42,755 nucleotides of DNA, taken from contig JAFMDN010000008.1 of assembly GCA_017857235.1 (NCBI GenBank), positions 1-42,755 of the forward strand, in the 5' to 3' direction. Under the pieces are notes generated by a model. The model was not told the origin of the DNA, made no database searches, and saw only the letters and a list, made by a program, of their open reading frames with translations. Below, piece after piece: positions 16,728 to 25,405 of this stretch; position 1 is the stretch's first letter; the number at the start of each line of letters is the position of its first letter. The stretch is from Methanobacteriota archaeon (GTDB lineage Archaea; Thermoplasmatota; Thermoplasmata; Thermoplasmatales; GCA-001856825). Position numbers and translations under genes: made by a program.

Positions 16728-17006
16728 ATGGACATACTTACCATTATCCTATTGTTCTTCGGCGGTCTATTCCTCGGGCTAGCAATAAAGAAGGGAGTAG
16801 TATCCATAATACTCTTTATAATTGCGATTCTCATTTTATCATATGCCGGTATTCATTTTGCAAATATTTCCTATTATAGTTTCCTGCATATAATGTTCTA
16901 TGAATTCAATAAACACTTTTCAATTTTTTATTCAGATATACCTTCACTGGGAACTGGTTTCATTGTATTTATAATAGGTTTAGCAATAGGGTTGTGGAAG
17001 GGTTAA
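16728..17006 (+). CDS. Small membrane protein of unknown function
   Basis: 92 residues with three hydrophobic segments (about 2-20, 24-45 and 72-90) and a central hydrophilic part containing FYEFNKHFSIFYSD. No family recognised. It has its own TATA box and no operon partner; the symporter gene on the other strand converges on it. It is very likely real, given the promoter and the clean membrane pattern. Confidence 0.6.
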   Translation: MDILTIILLFFGGLFLGLAIKKGVVSIILFIIAILILSYAGIHFANISYYSFLHIMFYEFNKHFSIFYSDIPSLGTGFIVFIIGLAIGLWKG

Positions 17007-17060
17007 TACTTAATATAGAATTTTAAAAAAAAGTTTAAAAATATAATGGGCGAGAAAATT

Positions 17061-18566
17061 TTAGTTTTCAGTTACTGTGTTTTTCTTAGAAAATGGCAAT
17101 GCTATAAGGGAGATGATCAGGACTACAACTAAGTTGGCAAGCAACGCAATGAATCCAATAAACAGTGGATAATTAAACGGCGGCATGGTTATCAAGGTAG
17201 TGGTCCAAGGTTTGAAGTGGTTAGCTACCTCCATCAGATATAAACCGTACCCAATACCAACAATTAGTCCAGTCATGAGTCCATACTTATTGAGTTTATT
17301 GGTTATTAATCCTAAAAATACTGAAGGTAGGGTTTGCAGTATCAAAATTCCACCCAGTAGTTGTAACTGAACTGAATAGGACAGAGGGAACAGGAAGACG
17401 AACCCCAAAGCAATGAACAGGAATATTATAGTGCCCACTTTCGCCACTAGAGACTCTCCTTTTGATGTTAAATTTGGTTTTATCTCCTTTATTATGTTTC
17501 TTGTAAGAAGGTTGCTTTGAGAGATAGCCATTATGGATGCAGGCACTAATCCGCCAATGAATATACCCAAGAACGCCACACCTGTTAACCAGGAAGGCAA
17601 TGTATAGAATATCAAGGCAGGGACTACATAGGTTCCCCTTGAAGCCGCAGGAATTTGGATCAAAAATGCATGGGTGGATGAGCTACCATATGCAAGTATT
17701 CCAAAAAGTGCTAAAAGAGCTAGACCAACCCCATAAAGAGGTAGAAGGGATTGACTGATCCTTAGGGATTTTGGATCCTTGGCACTAAGTGATCCAGTGA
17801 TTGCATGAGGGTATAGATAAAGAGCCAAAGCACTCATTAGGAATAGACTCCAGTATGCATTGACTTGCAACGGAAGCAGATGGTAATATTTAACTGGTAA
17901 GCTTTGGAATGATTTTGTGAATCCGATATTGACCACAGCCACAATTATGACCAGTGCTACCGTAAAGAGTATAATGGCATCCTTGAAAATTGCTGTAAGT
18001 GTTGCCCCCCTTAGCCCACTGAAATATGTAAAAATTGCAAGTATTACAAATGAGAGTATGAGTGCTAGATCTGATACAAGTTTAATACTACCCAAACCAT
18101 AAAGCATTACAAACATTACAGAAAGCATGCCAACTATCTGTAATGCGATGTATGGAAGCTCAGCTACTATTCCTACAAGTGCTACCAAGATGGCGAGTGA
18201 TCTGCTGTTAAAATGTTTCCTAACAAAATCAGCACCTGTGACATGACCTTCTTTCTTTGATACCTTCCAAAGTTTAGGCATGGCCCACATAGCTATTCCG
18301 AAAGTTACAGCAACATAGGGTACGGCAAAGAAATATATTGCGCCTATGCTGAATACAGATGATGGTATAGCTATAAATGTATAAGCAGTATAGAGGTCGG
18401 CACCAACCAAGAACCAAACTATGAATGCCCCGAACCTTCTACCCCCAAGTGCCCACTCATCTAATTTTGATAGGTCTCCTTTTCTCCAATATCTTCCATA
18501 AAAACCCAGTATGAGGAACACTGCAAACAATATTGTAAAAGCAGCCGTACCATCTATTTGTAGCAT
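17061..18566 (-). CDS. Sodium:solute symporter (SSS family)
   Basis: 501 residues with about 13 hydrophobic segments. The GADLYTAYTFIAIPS stretch near 55 and GLVPASIMAISQSNLLTRNI near 340 fit the SSS family (PanF/PutP/Mct-type transporters). Acidophiles may couple to protons instead of sodium; substrate unknown, organic acids being common for this subgroup. The ribosome-binding site GGAGGTGA is encoded by the last codons of the upstream DUF3311 gene, whose stop codon directly precedes the ATG, so the pair is tightly coupled. Confidence 0.87.
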   Translation of the reverse strand: MLQIDGTAAFTILFAVFLILGFYGRYWRKGDLSKLDEWALGGRRFGAFIVWFLVGADLYTAYTFIAIPSSVFSIGAIYFFAVPYVAVTFGIAMWAMPKLWKVSKKEGHVTGADFVRKHFNSRSLAILVALVGIVAELPYIALQIVGMLSVMFVMLYGLGSIKLVSDLALILSFVILAIFTYFSGLRGATLTAIFKDAIILFTVALVIIVAVVNIGFTKSFQSLPVKYYHLLPLQVNAYWSLFLMSALALYLYPHAITGSLSAKDPKSLRISQSLLPLYGVGLALLALFGILAYGSSSTHAFLIQIPAASRGTYVVPALIFYTLPSWLTGVAFLGIFIGGLVPASIMAISQSNLLTRNIIKEIKPNLTSKGESLVAKVGTIIFLFIALGFVFLFPLSYSVQLQLLGGILILQTLPSVFLGLITNKLNKYGLMTGLIVGIGYGLYLMEVANHFKPWTTTLITMPPFNYPLFIGFIALLANLVVVLIISLIALPFSKKNTVTEN

Positions 18567-18803
18567 TTATTCACCTCCGTATCTGTTATATATTATGCCA
18601 GCCGTGGCAAATAAGGCAGCAGCCACAAATAGCCACAATATTTGGTACCAATAGAAAAATGGCAACCCGCCTAATTCTGGATTGGTTCGATTGTAGAAGG
18701 GTATGTCGATAAGAGCAAAAAATGGTATGATGGTTAGGATGGCAGAAATCACGATTATCAAACCTTTTGACTTATTTACATTTGCAGAATTGCTAGACAT
18801 CAT
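18567..18803 (-). CDS. DUF3311-type small membrane protein, symporter partner
   Basis: 78 residues with two transmembrane segments (about 13-35 and 50-70) separated by the FYNRTNPELGGLPFFYWYQ loop, which is characteristic of the small DUF3311-type proteins encoded just before SSS symporters. It presumably acts as an accessory subunit of the transporter that follows without a gap. Biochemical function is not established. Confidence 0.78.
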   Translation of the reverse strand: MMSSNSANVNKSKGLIIVISAILTIIPFFALIDIPFYNRTNPELGGLPFFYWYQILWLFVAAALFATAGIIYNRYGGE

Positions 18804-18897
18804 AAATAGATAATTGTTTATTATATTAAGATTTCTAGTACTAAATTTTAAATTTTTCTGTGGTAAAGTTAATTATGTCTAAACAATTTTTAGTTCA

Positions 18898-19470
18898 ATG
18901 ATACAAATTCCAATATACTTTTTTATATTTGGATACTTATTTGGGTTATCGCTTGCTGTCCCTCCAGGTCCAGTAAATGCCATAATAGCCAATGAATCAT
19001 TAAAGTCAAAATTACATGGAACATCCGTAGGGGCCGGTGCTATGACCGCTGATTTGATTTTTTTCATTATAATATTTCAAGTTAAGAGGTATATTACATT
19101 ACCAGTTTTACATATACTCTATTTCATTGGCGGATTCTACTTACTGTACCTATCAGTAAGTATATTAAGGTCTAAGATGCCGTCGAAGAAAATTTCTGGA
19201 AATTTTTTCGTGGGGCTCACTATGGGTCTGTCTAATCCCTTTCAGATAACATGGTGGATAACCGTTGGCTTATTCATGTTAAATCAATTTTCCTATATAT
19301 CAGCAATAGGTTTTTTCCTCGGGATTATAACATGGATAACTATATTTCCTCTGGGAATAAACAAGTTCCTTTCTGGTAAATTCAATGAACTGGTGAAAGT
19401 ATTCTCCTTTTTAACCGTCCTGATATTTGCTGTTATAATATTGTTTTATGCAGTACATTCTGTCTTATGA
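18898..19470 (+). CDS. LysE/RhtB family exporter
   Basis: 190 residues, about five to six transmembrane segments. The family motif near the start (GLSLAVPPGPVNAIIANESL, about 13-32) and SNPFQITWWITVGL near 113 identify LysE/RhtB-type amino-acid or metabolite exporters. The ATG overlaps the stop of an 8-codon upstream reading frame (18875-18901) as ATGA. It is followed after 47 nt by another small membrane protein gene. Substrate unknown. Confidence 0.8.
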   Translation: MIQIPIYFFIFGYLFGLSLAVPPGPVNAIIANESLKSKLHGTSVGAGAMTADLIFFIIIFQVKRYITLPVLHILYFIGGFYLLYLSVSILRSKMPSKKISGNFFVGLTMGLSNPFQITWWITVGLFMLNQFSYISAIGFFLGIITWITIFPLGINKFLSGKFNELVKVFSFLTVLIFAVIILFYAVHSVL

Positions 19471-19517
19471 ATGGTACTTAGCCATAAAGGTAAACTATTT
19501 ATTGGCATTACTTGATC

Positions 19518-19871
19518 GTGAAAAGGAAGCACAGGGGTTTAATATTTATAATGGGTTTCATCTTCTTTTCCACATCTTCAGTATATCTTCTCTCAAATTA
19601 TCCGAGATTTGACTATCTCGTCTTTGTTGCAGGTGCGATAAGTCTTTTCTTCGCAGAGCTAGCATTCAAATCGAGGATGAATATGGAAAGGCTAGCTGGC
19701 ACCATAATCTTAGTATTGTTAGGCTTATTTCTCCTATATTACTCTGCACTGAAATTCATTGATTTAATAGAAATGAACACAACCAATCAAATTTTAGGAG
19801 TAATTTATTTCTTGGGTTGGATCTTGATGTTTTACTCTGGTAAAGTTTTAAAATTGAGTAAAATATTCTGA
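19518..19871 (+). CDS. Small membrane protein of unknown function
   Basis: 117 residues from GTG at 19518; a TTG two codons upstream is the alternative start. A TATA-like AACTATTTATT near 19488-19500 would place transcription start close to that GTG. Four hydrophobic segments are visible, preceded by a basic KRKHRG start. No family recognised. It follows the LysE-family gene and converges on the HTa gene, 25 nt away. Confidence 0.55.
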   Translation: MKRKHRGLIFIMGFIFFSTSSVYLLSNYPRFDYLVFVAGAISLFFAELAFKSRMNMERLAGTIILVLLGLFLLYYSALKFIDLIEMNTTNQILGVIYFLGWILMFYSGKVLKLSKIF

Positions 19872-19896
19872 AAAATAAAATATAAAATTAATAAAT

Positions 19897-20166
19897 TTAT
19901 TTATATTTGACTTTCTGGGATGCACTGAAGTACAGTTTATTCTTGGCCGGTACCTTTATTGGTTGCTTTGTCCTGGGGTTTTTGGCTGTTCTGGCCTTGG
20001 TCATCTTTCTTGAGAATATACCAAAACCAGCAATCCTAACCTTTTCTCCCTTGTCAACGTGGGCAATAATCTTCTGGAATGCCTTCCTTATGACCTCTTC
20101 AGCACTCTTTACAGAAACATTTGCATCTTTCGCAACTTCCCTTGCGAGGTCGTTTATTCCAACCAT
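19897..20166 (-). CDS. HU-family DNA-binding protein (HTa-like)
   Basis: 89 residues, a complete HU/IHF-fold protein: N-terminal helices VGINDLAREVAKDANVS, the GFGIFSRKM strand, and the DNA-binding arm ARTAKNPRTKQPIKVPA with the conserved RNPRT-like core and proline. It coats and bends DNA as a dimer. Among archaea this family is typical of Thermoplasmatales, where HTa takes the place of archaeal histones, so the gene is a strong taxonomic marker. A perfect TATA box lies 27 nt before the ATG. Confidence 0.94.
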   Translation of the reverse strand: MVGINDLAREVAKDANVSVKSAEEVIRKAFQKIIAHVDKGEKVRIAGFGIFSRKMTKARTAKNPRTKQPIKVPAKNKLYFSASQKVKYK

Positions 20167-20185
20167 ATTGATAATATATTATTTT

Positions 20186-20195
20186 AATATATAAG
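20186..20195 (-). promoter_or_regulatory. TATA box of the HTa gene
   Basis: Read on the minus strand, CTTATATATT is centred about 25 nt before the ATG at 20166. It predicts a leaderless mRNA and, being near-consensus, probably strong expression. Confidence 0.65.
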
Positions 20196-20284
20196 TTTAT
20201 CGCTATTTTTGATAATTAGATCTAATGCCAATTTTTAAATTTAATCTAAAATATGTTATGAAAAATCGTCAATAAAATAAGGAA

Positions 20285-20740
20285 TTAGCTCAATTTTTCT
20301 AGGTCTGGGACAAAAAATTCTTCATTTTTCTCCAATTTTTTATGGGTTTCCATGATGCAAATTCCATAAATTATGTTTAGTCCGAGGTCCAGTGCTAATT
20401 TAATGGCATCCTTACTTTCTGCTCCCAACTGAAGCCACACTGCCCTTGGATTCAATTTAACCGATTCCTTTATGACTTCTTTCGAAGCTTCGGGATTCCT
20501 GAATACATCGACTATATCTATCTTAATATCCTTAGGAATGCTACTTAAATCGGGATAACATTTCCTGCCATAAATTTCGTTAACTGTTGGATTTACAGGT
20601 ATTACCGTATACCCCTTATCCATAAGGTACTTTCCGACTTTATTGCTATCTCTTTCAGGATTGGGGGACATTCCAACCACTGCTATTACTTTACTCTCAT
20701 CAAGTAATTTCCTAATTTCAGAAGGGTTAGATATAATCAT
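20285..20740 (-). CDS. CoA-binding domain protein
   Basis: 151 residues, a single CoA-binding Rossmann-like domain (VIAVVGMSPNPERDSNKVGKY near 18-38, VNPTVNEIYGRKCYPDLSSI near 50-70), as in the YccU/COG1832 family. These small proteins bind CoA and are of uncertain role. C-terminal residues IYGICIMETHKKL keep the usual conserved C and H. It sits 4 nt downstream of the unknown protein gene at 20745-21641 and is probably the last gene of the threonine dehydrogenase operon. Confidence 0.82.
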   Translation of the reverse strand: MIISNPSEIRKLLDESKVIAVVGMSPNPERDSNKVGKYLMDKGYTVIPVNPTVNEIYGRKCYPDLSSIPKDIKIDIVDVFRNPEASKEVIKESVKLNPRAVWLQLGAESKDAIKLALDLGLNIIYGICIMETHKKLEKNEEFFVPDLEKLS

Positions 20741-20744
20741 AAAA

Positions 20745-21641
20745 TTAAATCATGAACTTAAATAAATCTTTATTCAAGTTCGCAGAGAGAAACATTAAAG
20801 CTTTATCATAATTTTTAATGAAATTATATTTATTGTTATATGAATTAGATGTGAAAGTAATTACCTTATTTCCAATTTTATTTTGCATTAATGCTGGTCC
20901 AGATGGATGTCTAATTCCAAAAAGTGTAAAATGGTTCTCAGAAATTTCATTATATATTCCTATGGTTTTTCTAAATTTATAATATGCATTTTCAATTCGT
21001 ATATTTTCATCAACGAATTCCAGCCACATTACCTGGGAAAAGTCAGAATTTGAAAATATAAAAAATTCTATCTTTCCTGTTGAATGCTCAAGATCTCCTA
21101 CTGAAACATTATAATGATCCATCTTTTTTGGTAGCAAATACCAGTTAGCTAGTGCTATTCTCTTTTCTTCAAACCATTCCCATTTTTTTGATCTTGCATG
21201 GAAGCTCCTTAAGTGAAAAGGAAGATCATTTAAATTTGCATTTTCAATCTGATTAATACTTAAGATCAGTTCTTCAAAATTATTTTTGTCATAATTGTCA
21301 TCCAAAGCTTCAATTTCTATTTGCGTCCCTTTATGGTATATGCTCGCAGCATAGAGATTTTTGTAATCAAACCCAAAGAAGACATTGAACTCACCAATTT
21401 TTTCAAATTTGACTATGGAGTAGGTTTCCATAAAATTTTTCATCAGGGATTTTGGGTATCCCGTATAAAACCAATCTAAGAAGAATTCCTTGAATCTGTA
21501 TTTCATTCCTTTATAATCGCATAAAAATCTTAATGTGGACCATCTTTCTCCCTCTTCCCTAAAGCTAATTTCCTTTACATCACAAGATACAGGTATATAA
21601 AAATTAAAATTGGATTTTTTCAAAAAAGTCTTAATGTCCAT
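20745..21641 (-). CDS. Protein of unknown function (298 residues)
   Basis: No family recognised. It is soluble, rich in aromatic residues, lysine and asparagine, and without transmembrane segments or a metal-binding motif. The two halves look mainly beta. The start overlaps the end of the threonine dehydrogenase gene by 11 nt and the stop is 4 nt from the CoA-binding gene, so it belongs to that operon. This context suggests a link to threonine or acyl-CoA metabolism but does not prove it. Confidence 0.6.
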   Translation of the reverse strand: MDIKTFLKKSNFNFYIPVSCDVKEISFREEGERWSTLRFLCDYKGMKYRFKEFFLDWFYTGYPKSLMKNFMETYSIVKFEKIGEFNVFFGFDYKNLYAASIYHKGTQIEIEALDDNYDKNNFEELILSINQIENANLNDLPFHLRSFHARSKKWEWFEEKRIALANWYLLPKKMDHYNVSVGDLEHSTGKIEFFIFSNSDFSQVMWLEFVDENIRIENAYYKFRKTIGIYNEISENHFTLFGIRHPSGPALMQNKIGNKVITFTSNSYNNKYNFIKNYDKALMFLSANLNKDLFKFMI

Positions 21642-22572
21642 AGATTTCCTGAAGATGGTATATCATATCTTTAACAGTTTCCTTGAAGTTGTATTTCGGA
21701 GCAAAGCCCCACTCCCTTCTGGCTGCAGACGCATCAAGAGATTCTGGCCATGAATCAGCGATTTCCTGTCTGAAATCTGGTTTATATATGACTGAGAACT
21801 CCGGATAATAGTTTGATATTTCGTGTGCTAGTTCTTTAGGGGAAAATGAAAAACTTGTTAGGTTAAAGTCAGTGTGATGTATCAATTTTTCCAGAGGAGC
21901 TTCAGATAATTTAAGAATTGCCTCTAATGCGTCAGGCATATACATCATAGGAAGTACCGTATCTTCCCTAAGGAAGCAAGTATAATTTTGTTTCCTGACA
22001 GCACTAATTATCATTTCGATTGCATAATCCGTAGTACCCCCACCGGGAGGCGACTTGTAACTGATCAATCCTGGGAATCTCACTCCTCTGACATCCAATG
22101 AAAATTTTCTCTGATAATAATTCCCTAGCTGCTCAGCAAAAACCTTCGTGATTCCATACAGAGTAGTAGGCCTCGTAATAGTCTCTATAGGAACATTCCT
22201 CCTAGGTGTTTCAGGTCCAAAAACCCCTATGGTGCTAGGTATGAATACCTGGGATACTTTATTGATTCTCGCTGCTTCGAGTACATTGTGGAGACCATCC
22301 ACGTTAACGCGATAAGCTAAGTCTGGATATTTTTCACCGGTTGCGGAAAGAATTGCAGCCAGATGATAAATTGTATCGACTTTATATTTCTCCACTAAGA
22401 AATTAAGAGAATTAAAGTCAGTTACATCGATTTTTTTATATCGGGGATCATTCTTTTCTTTAATATCTGAAATAATTATTCTGTCCCTCCCGAATATTTC
22501 AGAGAGATATTGATCCAATTCTGATCCTATTTGGCCTAATGCTCCAGTGATCAATATTTTTTCAAAAGTCAT
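21631..22572 (-). CDS. L-threonine 3-dehydrogenase, SDR/epimerase-like type
   Basis: 313 residues of the extended short-chain dehydrogenase family. The NAD-binding GALGQIG is at 10-16, the catalytic YGITK at about 138-142 with serine/threonine upstream (PSTIGVFGP), and PGLISYKSPPGGGTTDYA is diagnostic for UDP-galactose-epimerase-like threonine dehydrogenases such as the studied Thermoplasma volcanium enzyme. It oxidises threonine to 2-amino-3-ketobutyrate, the substrate of the KBL enzyme encoded divergently from the shared 118-nt intergenic region. The pairing makes the assignment strong. Confidence 0.92.
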   Translation of the reverse strand: MTFEKILITGALGQIGSELDQYLSEIFGRDRIIISDIKEKNDPRYKKIDVTDFNSLNFLVEKYKVDTIYHLAAILSATGEKYPDLAYRVNVDGLHNVLEAARINKVSQVFIPSTIGVFGPETPRRNVPIETITRPTTLYGITKVFAEQLGNYYQRKFSLDVRGVRFPGLISYKSPPGGGTTDYAIEMIISAVRKQNYTCFLREDTVLPMMYMPDALEAILKLSEAPLEKLIHHTDFNLTSFSFSPKELAHEISNYYPEFSVIYKPDFRQEIADSWPESLDASAARREWGFAPKYNFKETVKDMIYHLQEIYGH

Positions 22573-22662
22573 ATGTGTAAATAAATACTAAAACAAATAT
22601 TAAACGGATTTTGTAACCAACTTTGAAAAAATTAAATGATATAAAAAATACATTGAAAAGCA

Positions 22663-22670
22663 ATTATAAA
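22663..22670 (+). promoter_or_regulatory. TATA box of the kbl operon
   Basis: ATTATAAA lies about 27 nt before the ATG at 22691 and predicts a leaderless kbl mRNA. It is back to back with the threonine dehydrogenase promoter, so both halves of the pathway may share regulation. Confidence 0.55.
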
Positions 22671-22690
22671 CTTTCAAACAATATACAATT

Positions 22691-23869
22691 ATGAGTAAAA
22701 TGGATTGGGTGAAGGATGAATTAAAGCAACTAAAAGAATCTGGTAGATATGTTCCGATAAGGGTTTTACAAAGTCCTCAGGGGGCATGGGTAAAAATTGA
22801 AGGTAGAAACTTGCTTAATATGTGCAGTAACAATTACCTTGGTTTAGCAAACCATCCTGAAGTTAGAGAAGCCATGAAAAAAGCAGTTGATGAATATGGG
22901 GTTGGAGCGGGAGCAGTAAGAAGTATTGCTGGAACAATGGAAATTCATATAAAGCTGGAAGAAAAGATTGCGCATTTCAAGCATATGGAAGATTCTATAG
23001 TTTACCAGGGTGGACTTCTAGCGAATTTAGGAACTATTCCAGCCCTAGTAGGAAAAGATGACGTAATTTTCAGTGAAGAACTCAATCATGCCTCTATAAT
23101 AGACGGAGTCAGACTTAGCGGCGCCACAAAAATTGTTTACTCTCACCTAGATACTAAAGATCTGGAGAATAAATTAAAGGAAAACAGGCGAAGTGGGATG
23201 AAATCTTTAATCGTGACGGACGGTGTGTTTAGCATGGATGGAGACATTGCCCCTTTGAATGAAATCGCTGACCTGGGAATTAAATATGATTCCATGGTTT
23301 ATGTTGATGATGCCCATGGTGAGGGAGTTCTTGGTAGGAATGGTAGAGGTATAGTCGATCATTTCAATTTAGTGGACAAAGTTGATATAGAGATGGGTAC
23401 ATTTTCCAAGGCAATTGGCGTTATGGGTGGTTTTGTGGCTGGATCACACGATCTCATAGATTATTTAAAACAGAGAGCAAGACCATTCTTATTCTCTTCA
23501 GCTCTAAACCCACCTGAAATAGCAGCTATTATGAAAAGTATAGAAATTATGGAAAGGGATGATTCTTTGCTCAGGAAGTTGTGGGATAATTCCAAATTTT
23601 TAAAAGAAGGGCTATCGTCTTTAGGATTCAATACTGGAAAGAGTAAAACACCAATAACACCAGTGATAATAGGTGATGAGAAAAAGACAGTAGAGTTTAG
23701 CAATGCCCTTTATAGAGAAGGGGTCTTTGCATCACCCATAGTTTATCCTACAGTACCAAAGGGTACAGCCAGAATAAGGCTGATGCCATCAGCAATTCAT
23801 TCCAAGGAAGATATACAGTTTGCCATTGATAAATTCCAAAAAATAGGAAAAGAAATGAAAATTATATGA
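22691..23869 (+). CDS. kbl: 2-amino-3-ketobutyrate CoA ligase (glycine C-acetyltransferase)
   Basis: 392 residues, a PLP alpha-oxoamine synthase. Key motifs: CSNNYLGLANHPEV (45-58), the VYVDDAHGEGVLG cofactor segment near 209-221 and the Schiff-base lysine in MGTFSKAIGVMGG (about 240-252). It splits 2-amino-3-ketobutyrate with CoA into glycine and acetyl-CoA, completing threonine catabolism begun by the divergent dehydrogenase. A GAGGTG ribosome-binding site for the next gene overlaps its stop codon, placing it first in a four-gene operon. Confidence 0.93.
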   Translation: MSKMDWVKDELKQLKESGRYVPIRVLQSPQGAWVKIEGRNLLNMCSNNYLGLANHPEVREAMKKAVDEYGVGAGAVRSIAGTMEIHIKLEEKIAHFKHMEDSIVYQGGLLANLGTIPALVGKDDVIFSEELNHASIIDGVRLSGATKIVYSHLDTKDLENKLKENRRSGMKSLIVTDGVFSMDGDIAPLNEIADLGIKYDSMVYVDDAHGEGVLGRNGRGIVDHFNLVDKVDIEMGTFSKAIGVMGGFVAGSHDLIDYLKQRARPFLFSSALNPPEIAAIMKSIEIMERDDSLLRKLWDNSKFLKEGLSSLGFNTGKSKTPITPVIIGDEKKTVEFSNALYREGVFASPIVYPTVPKGTARIRLMPSAIHSKEDIQFAIDKFQKIGKEMKII

Positions 23870-23878
23870 GGTGTTAAC

Positions 23879-25396
23879 ATGTATTTCGTAGAGTCTGTAC
23901 CCAATTTCAGTGAAGGAAGGGATAAAGGTAAAATAGATAGAATAGTCAATGCAATTAAGAAATATCCAGTAGAAATACTAGATATAGAGATGAATTCTGA
24001 TCACAATAGAAGTGTAATTACTATTGTAGGGGAAGGGGAGGCTGTCAAGGATGCTCTATTTGAGGCAATAAAGGAAGCATCTTCTATAATCGACTTAGAT
24101 GAGCACAAAGGGGAACATCCAAGATTTGGGGCGGCTGATGTAGTTCCTTTCGTTCCCTTATTGAATACTCCAATGGAATATTGTATTGAACTTGCCAGAG
24201 AACTAGGGAAAGAAGTTGGCGAAAAATTAGAAATTCCGGTTTATCTATATGGTGAAGCAGCAAATTTCCCATACAGGAAAAATCTAGCAGATATTAGAAA
24301 TGAAAGTACCCAATATGAGCAACTTAAAATTTTAATAAACACAGATGAGAGATACAAACCAGATTACGGGCCATCGGTATTAGGAAAAGCTGGTGCCACT
24401 ATAATTGGTGCAAGGGAATTTCTCATTGCGTTCAATGTTGATTTCAACTCCAGAAATATAAAAGGTGCAAAAGATATTGCAAAAAGGGTTAGAGAGAAAA
24501 CAGGGGGGCTTAAGAACGTAAGGGCACTTGGTTTTGAGTTAAAGGAAACAAATGAAGTACAGGTATCAATGAATTTGATAAATTTCAGAGAAACTCCAAT
24601 CCCACAGGTATTTGAATTTGTTAAAAGGGAGGGACAGGCTAGAGGAATGCAGATTTCTAGAAGCGAATTAATAGGGATGATTCCCATCGACGCATTCAAT
24701 GAAATATACAGGTTTTATCTTCAAAATTACGATTTCAAAACAGACCAGGTGATCGAAAAAAGATTAATAGACATCCTTTACAAGCAAACCATTAGGTATT
24801 ATCTGGAAGATCTGGGAAGTAACAAACCAGCACCTGGTGGAGGCTCTGCAAGCGCTCTGGTAGGAGCATTAGGATCGGCTTTAATATCAATGGTGGCGGG
24901 TCTTACCAAAGATAAAAAAGGTTATGATGAGCATCGTGAATTAATGATAAGCATAGAAAATGAAGCTAAAAAGGCAATGAATCTTCTATATTTGCAGAGC
25001 ATTAAAGATGTTGAAGCATTCAATAGACTTTCAGAGGCCATGTCATTGCCCAAAGAATCTGAAGAACAAAAGAAGTTAAGGTCTGAGAAGATACAATTGA
25101 GGCTAAAGGATGCAACTCTAGTACCTTTGGAGACAGCTGAGTTAGCATTTTCCATGATGGAAAAATCTCTACTAATAATAGAAAAAGGAAATAAGAATGC
25201 TATTTCAGATGGATATTGCTCATTGCTATTCCTTAAGGCCAGCCTAGATGGATCCTTATTAAATGTTAACATAAATCTGAAGCTAATTAAGGACGAAGAA
25301 TTTAAAAAACCCATAGCTGAAAGGGCGAAATTTTTAAAGGAAAGAAGCGATAATCTTGTGTCAAATCTATATGGAAAAATGTTTGAAGACCTATGA
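23879..25396 (+). CDS. Bifunctional glutamate formiminotransferase / formimidoyl-THF cyclodeaminase
   Basis: 505 residues, full-length two-domain enzyme. The formiminotransferase half (about 1-300) starts ESVPNFSEGRD and includes DLDEHKGEHPRFGAADVVPF with the catalytic-region histidines near 75-90. The cyclodeaminase half (about 305-505) begins with KPAPGGGSASALVGALG, the folate-binding glycine-rich segment. It takes the formimino group of formiminoglutamate (from histidine breakdown) to tetrahydrofolate and releases ammonia to give methenyl-THF. The next gene, formate-THF ligase, feeds the same pool. GAGGTG ribosome-binding site; gaps of 9 nt on both sides. Confidence 0.92.
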   Translation: MYFVESVPNFSEGRDKGKIDRIVNAIKKYPVEILDIEMNSDHNRSVITIVGEGEAVKDALFEAIKEASSIIDLDEHKGEHPRFGAADVVPFVPLLNTPMEYCIELARELGKEVGEKLEIPVYLYGEAANFPYRKNLADIRNESTQYEQLKILINTDERYKPDYGPSVLGKAGATIIGAREFLIAFNVDFNSRNIKGAKDIAKRVREKTGGLKNVRALGFELKETNEVQVSMNLINFRETPIPQVFEFVKREGQARGMQISRSELIGMIPIDAFNEIYRFYLQNYDFKTDQVIEKRLIDILYKQTIRYYLEDLGSNKPAPGGGSASALVGALGSALISMVAGLTKDKKGYDEHRELMISIENEAKKAMNLLYLQSIKDVEAFNRLSEAMSLPKESEEQKKLRSEKIQLRLKDATLVPLETAELAFSMMEKSLLIIEKGNKNAISDGYCSLLFLKASLDGSLLNVNINLKLIKDEEFKKPIAERAKFLKERSDNLVSNLYGKMFEDL

Positions 25397-25405
25397 GGTG
25401 GGAAA

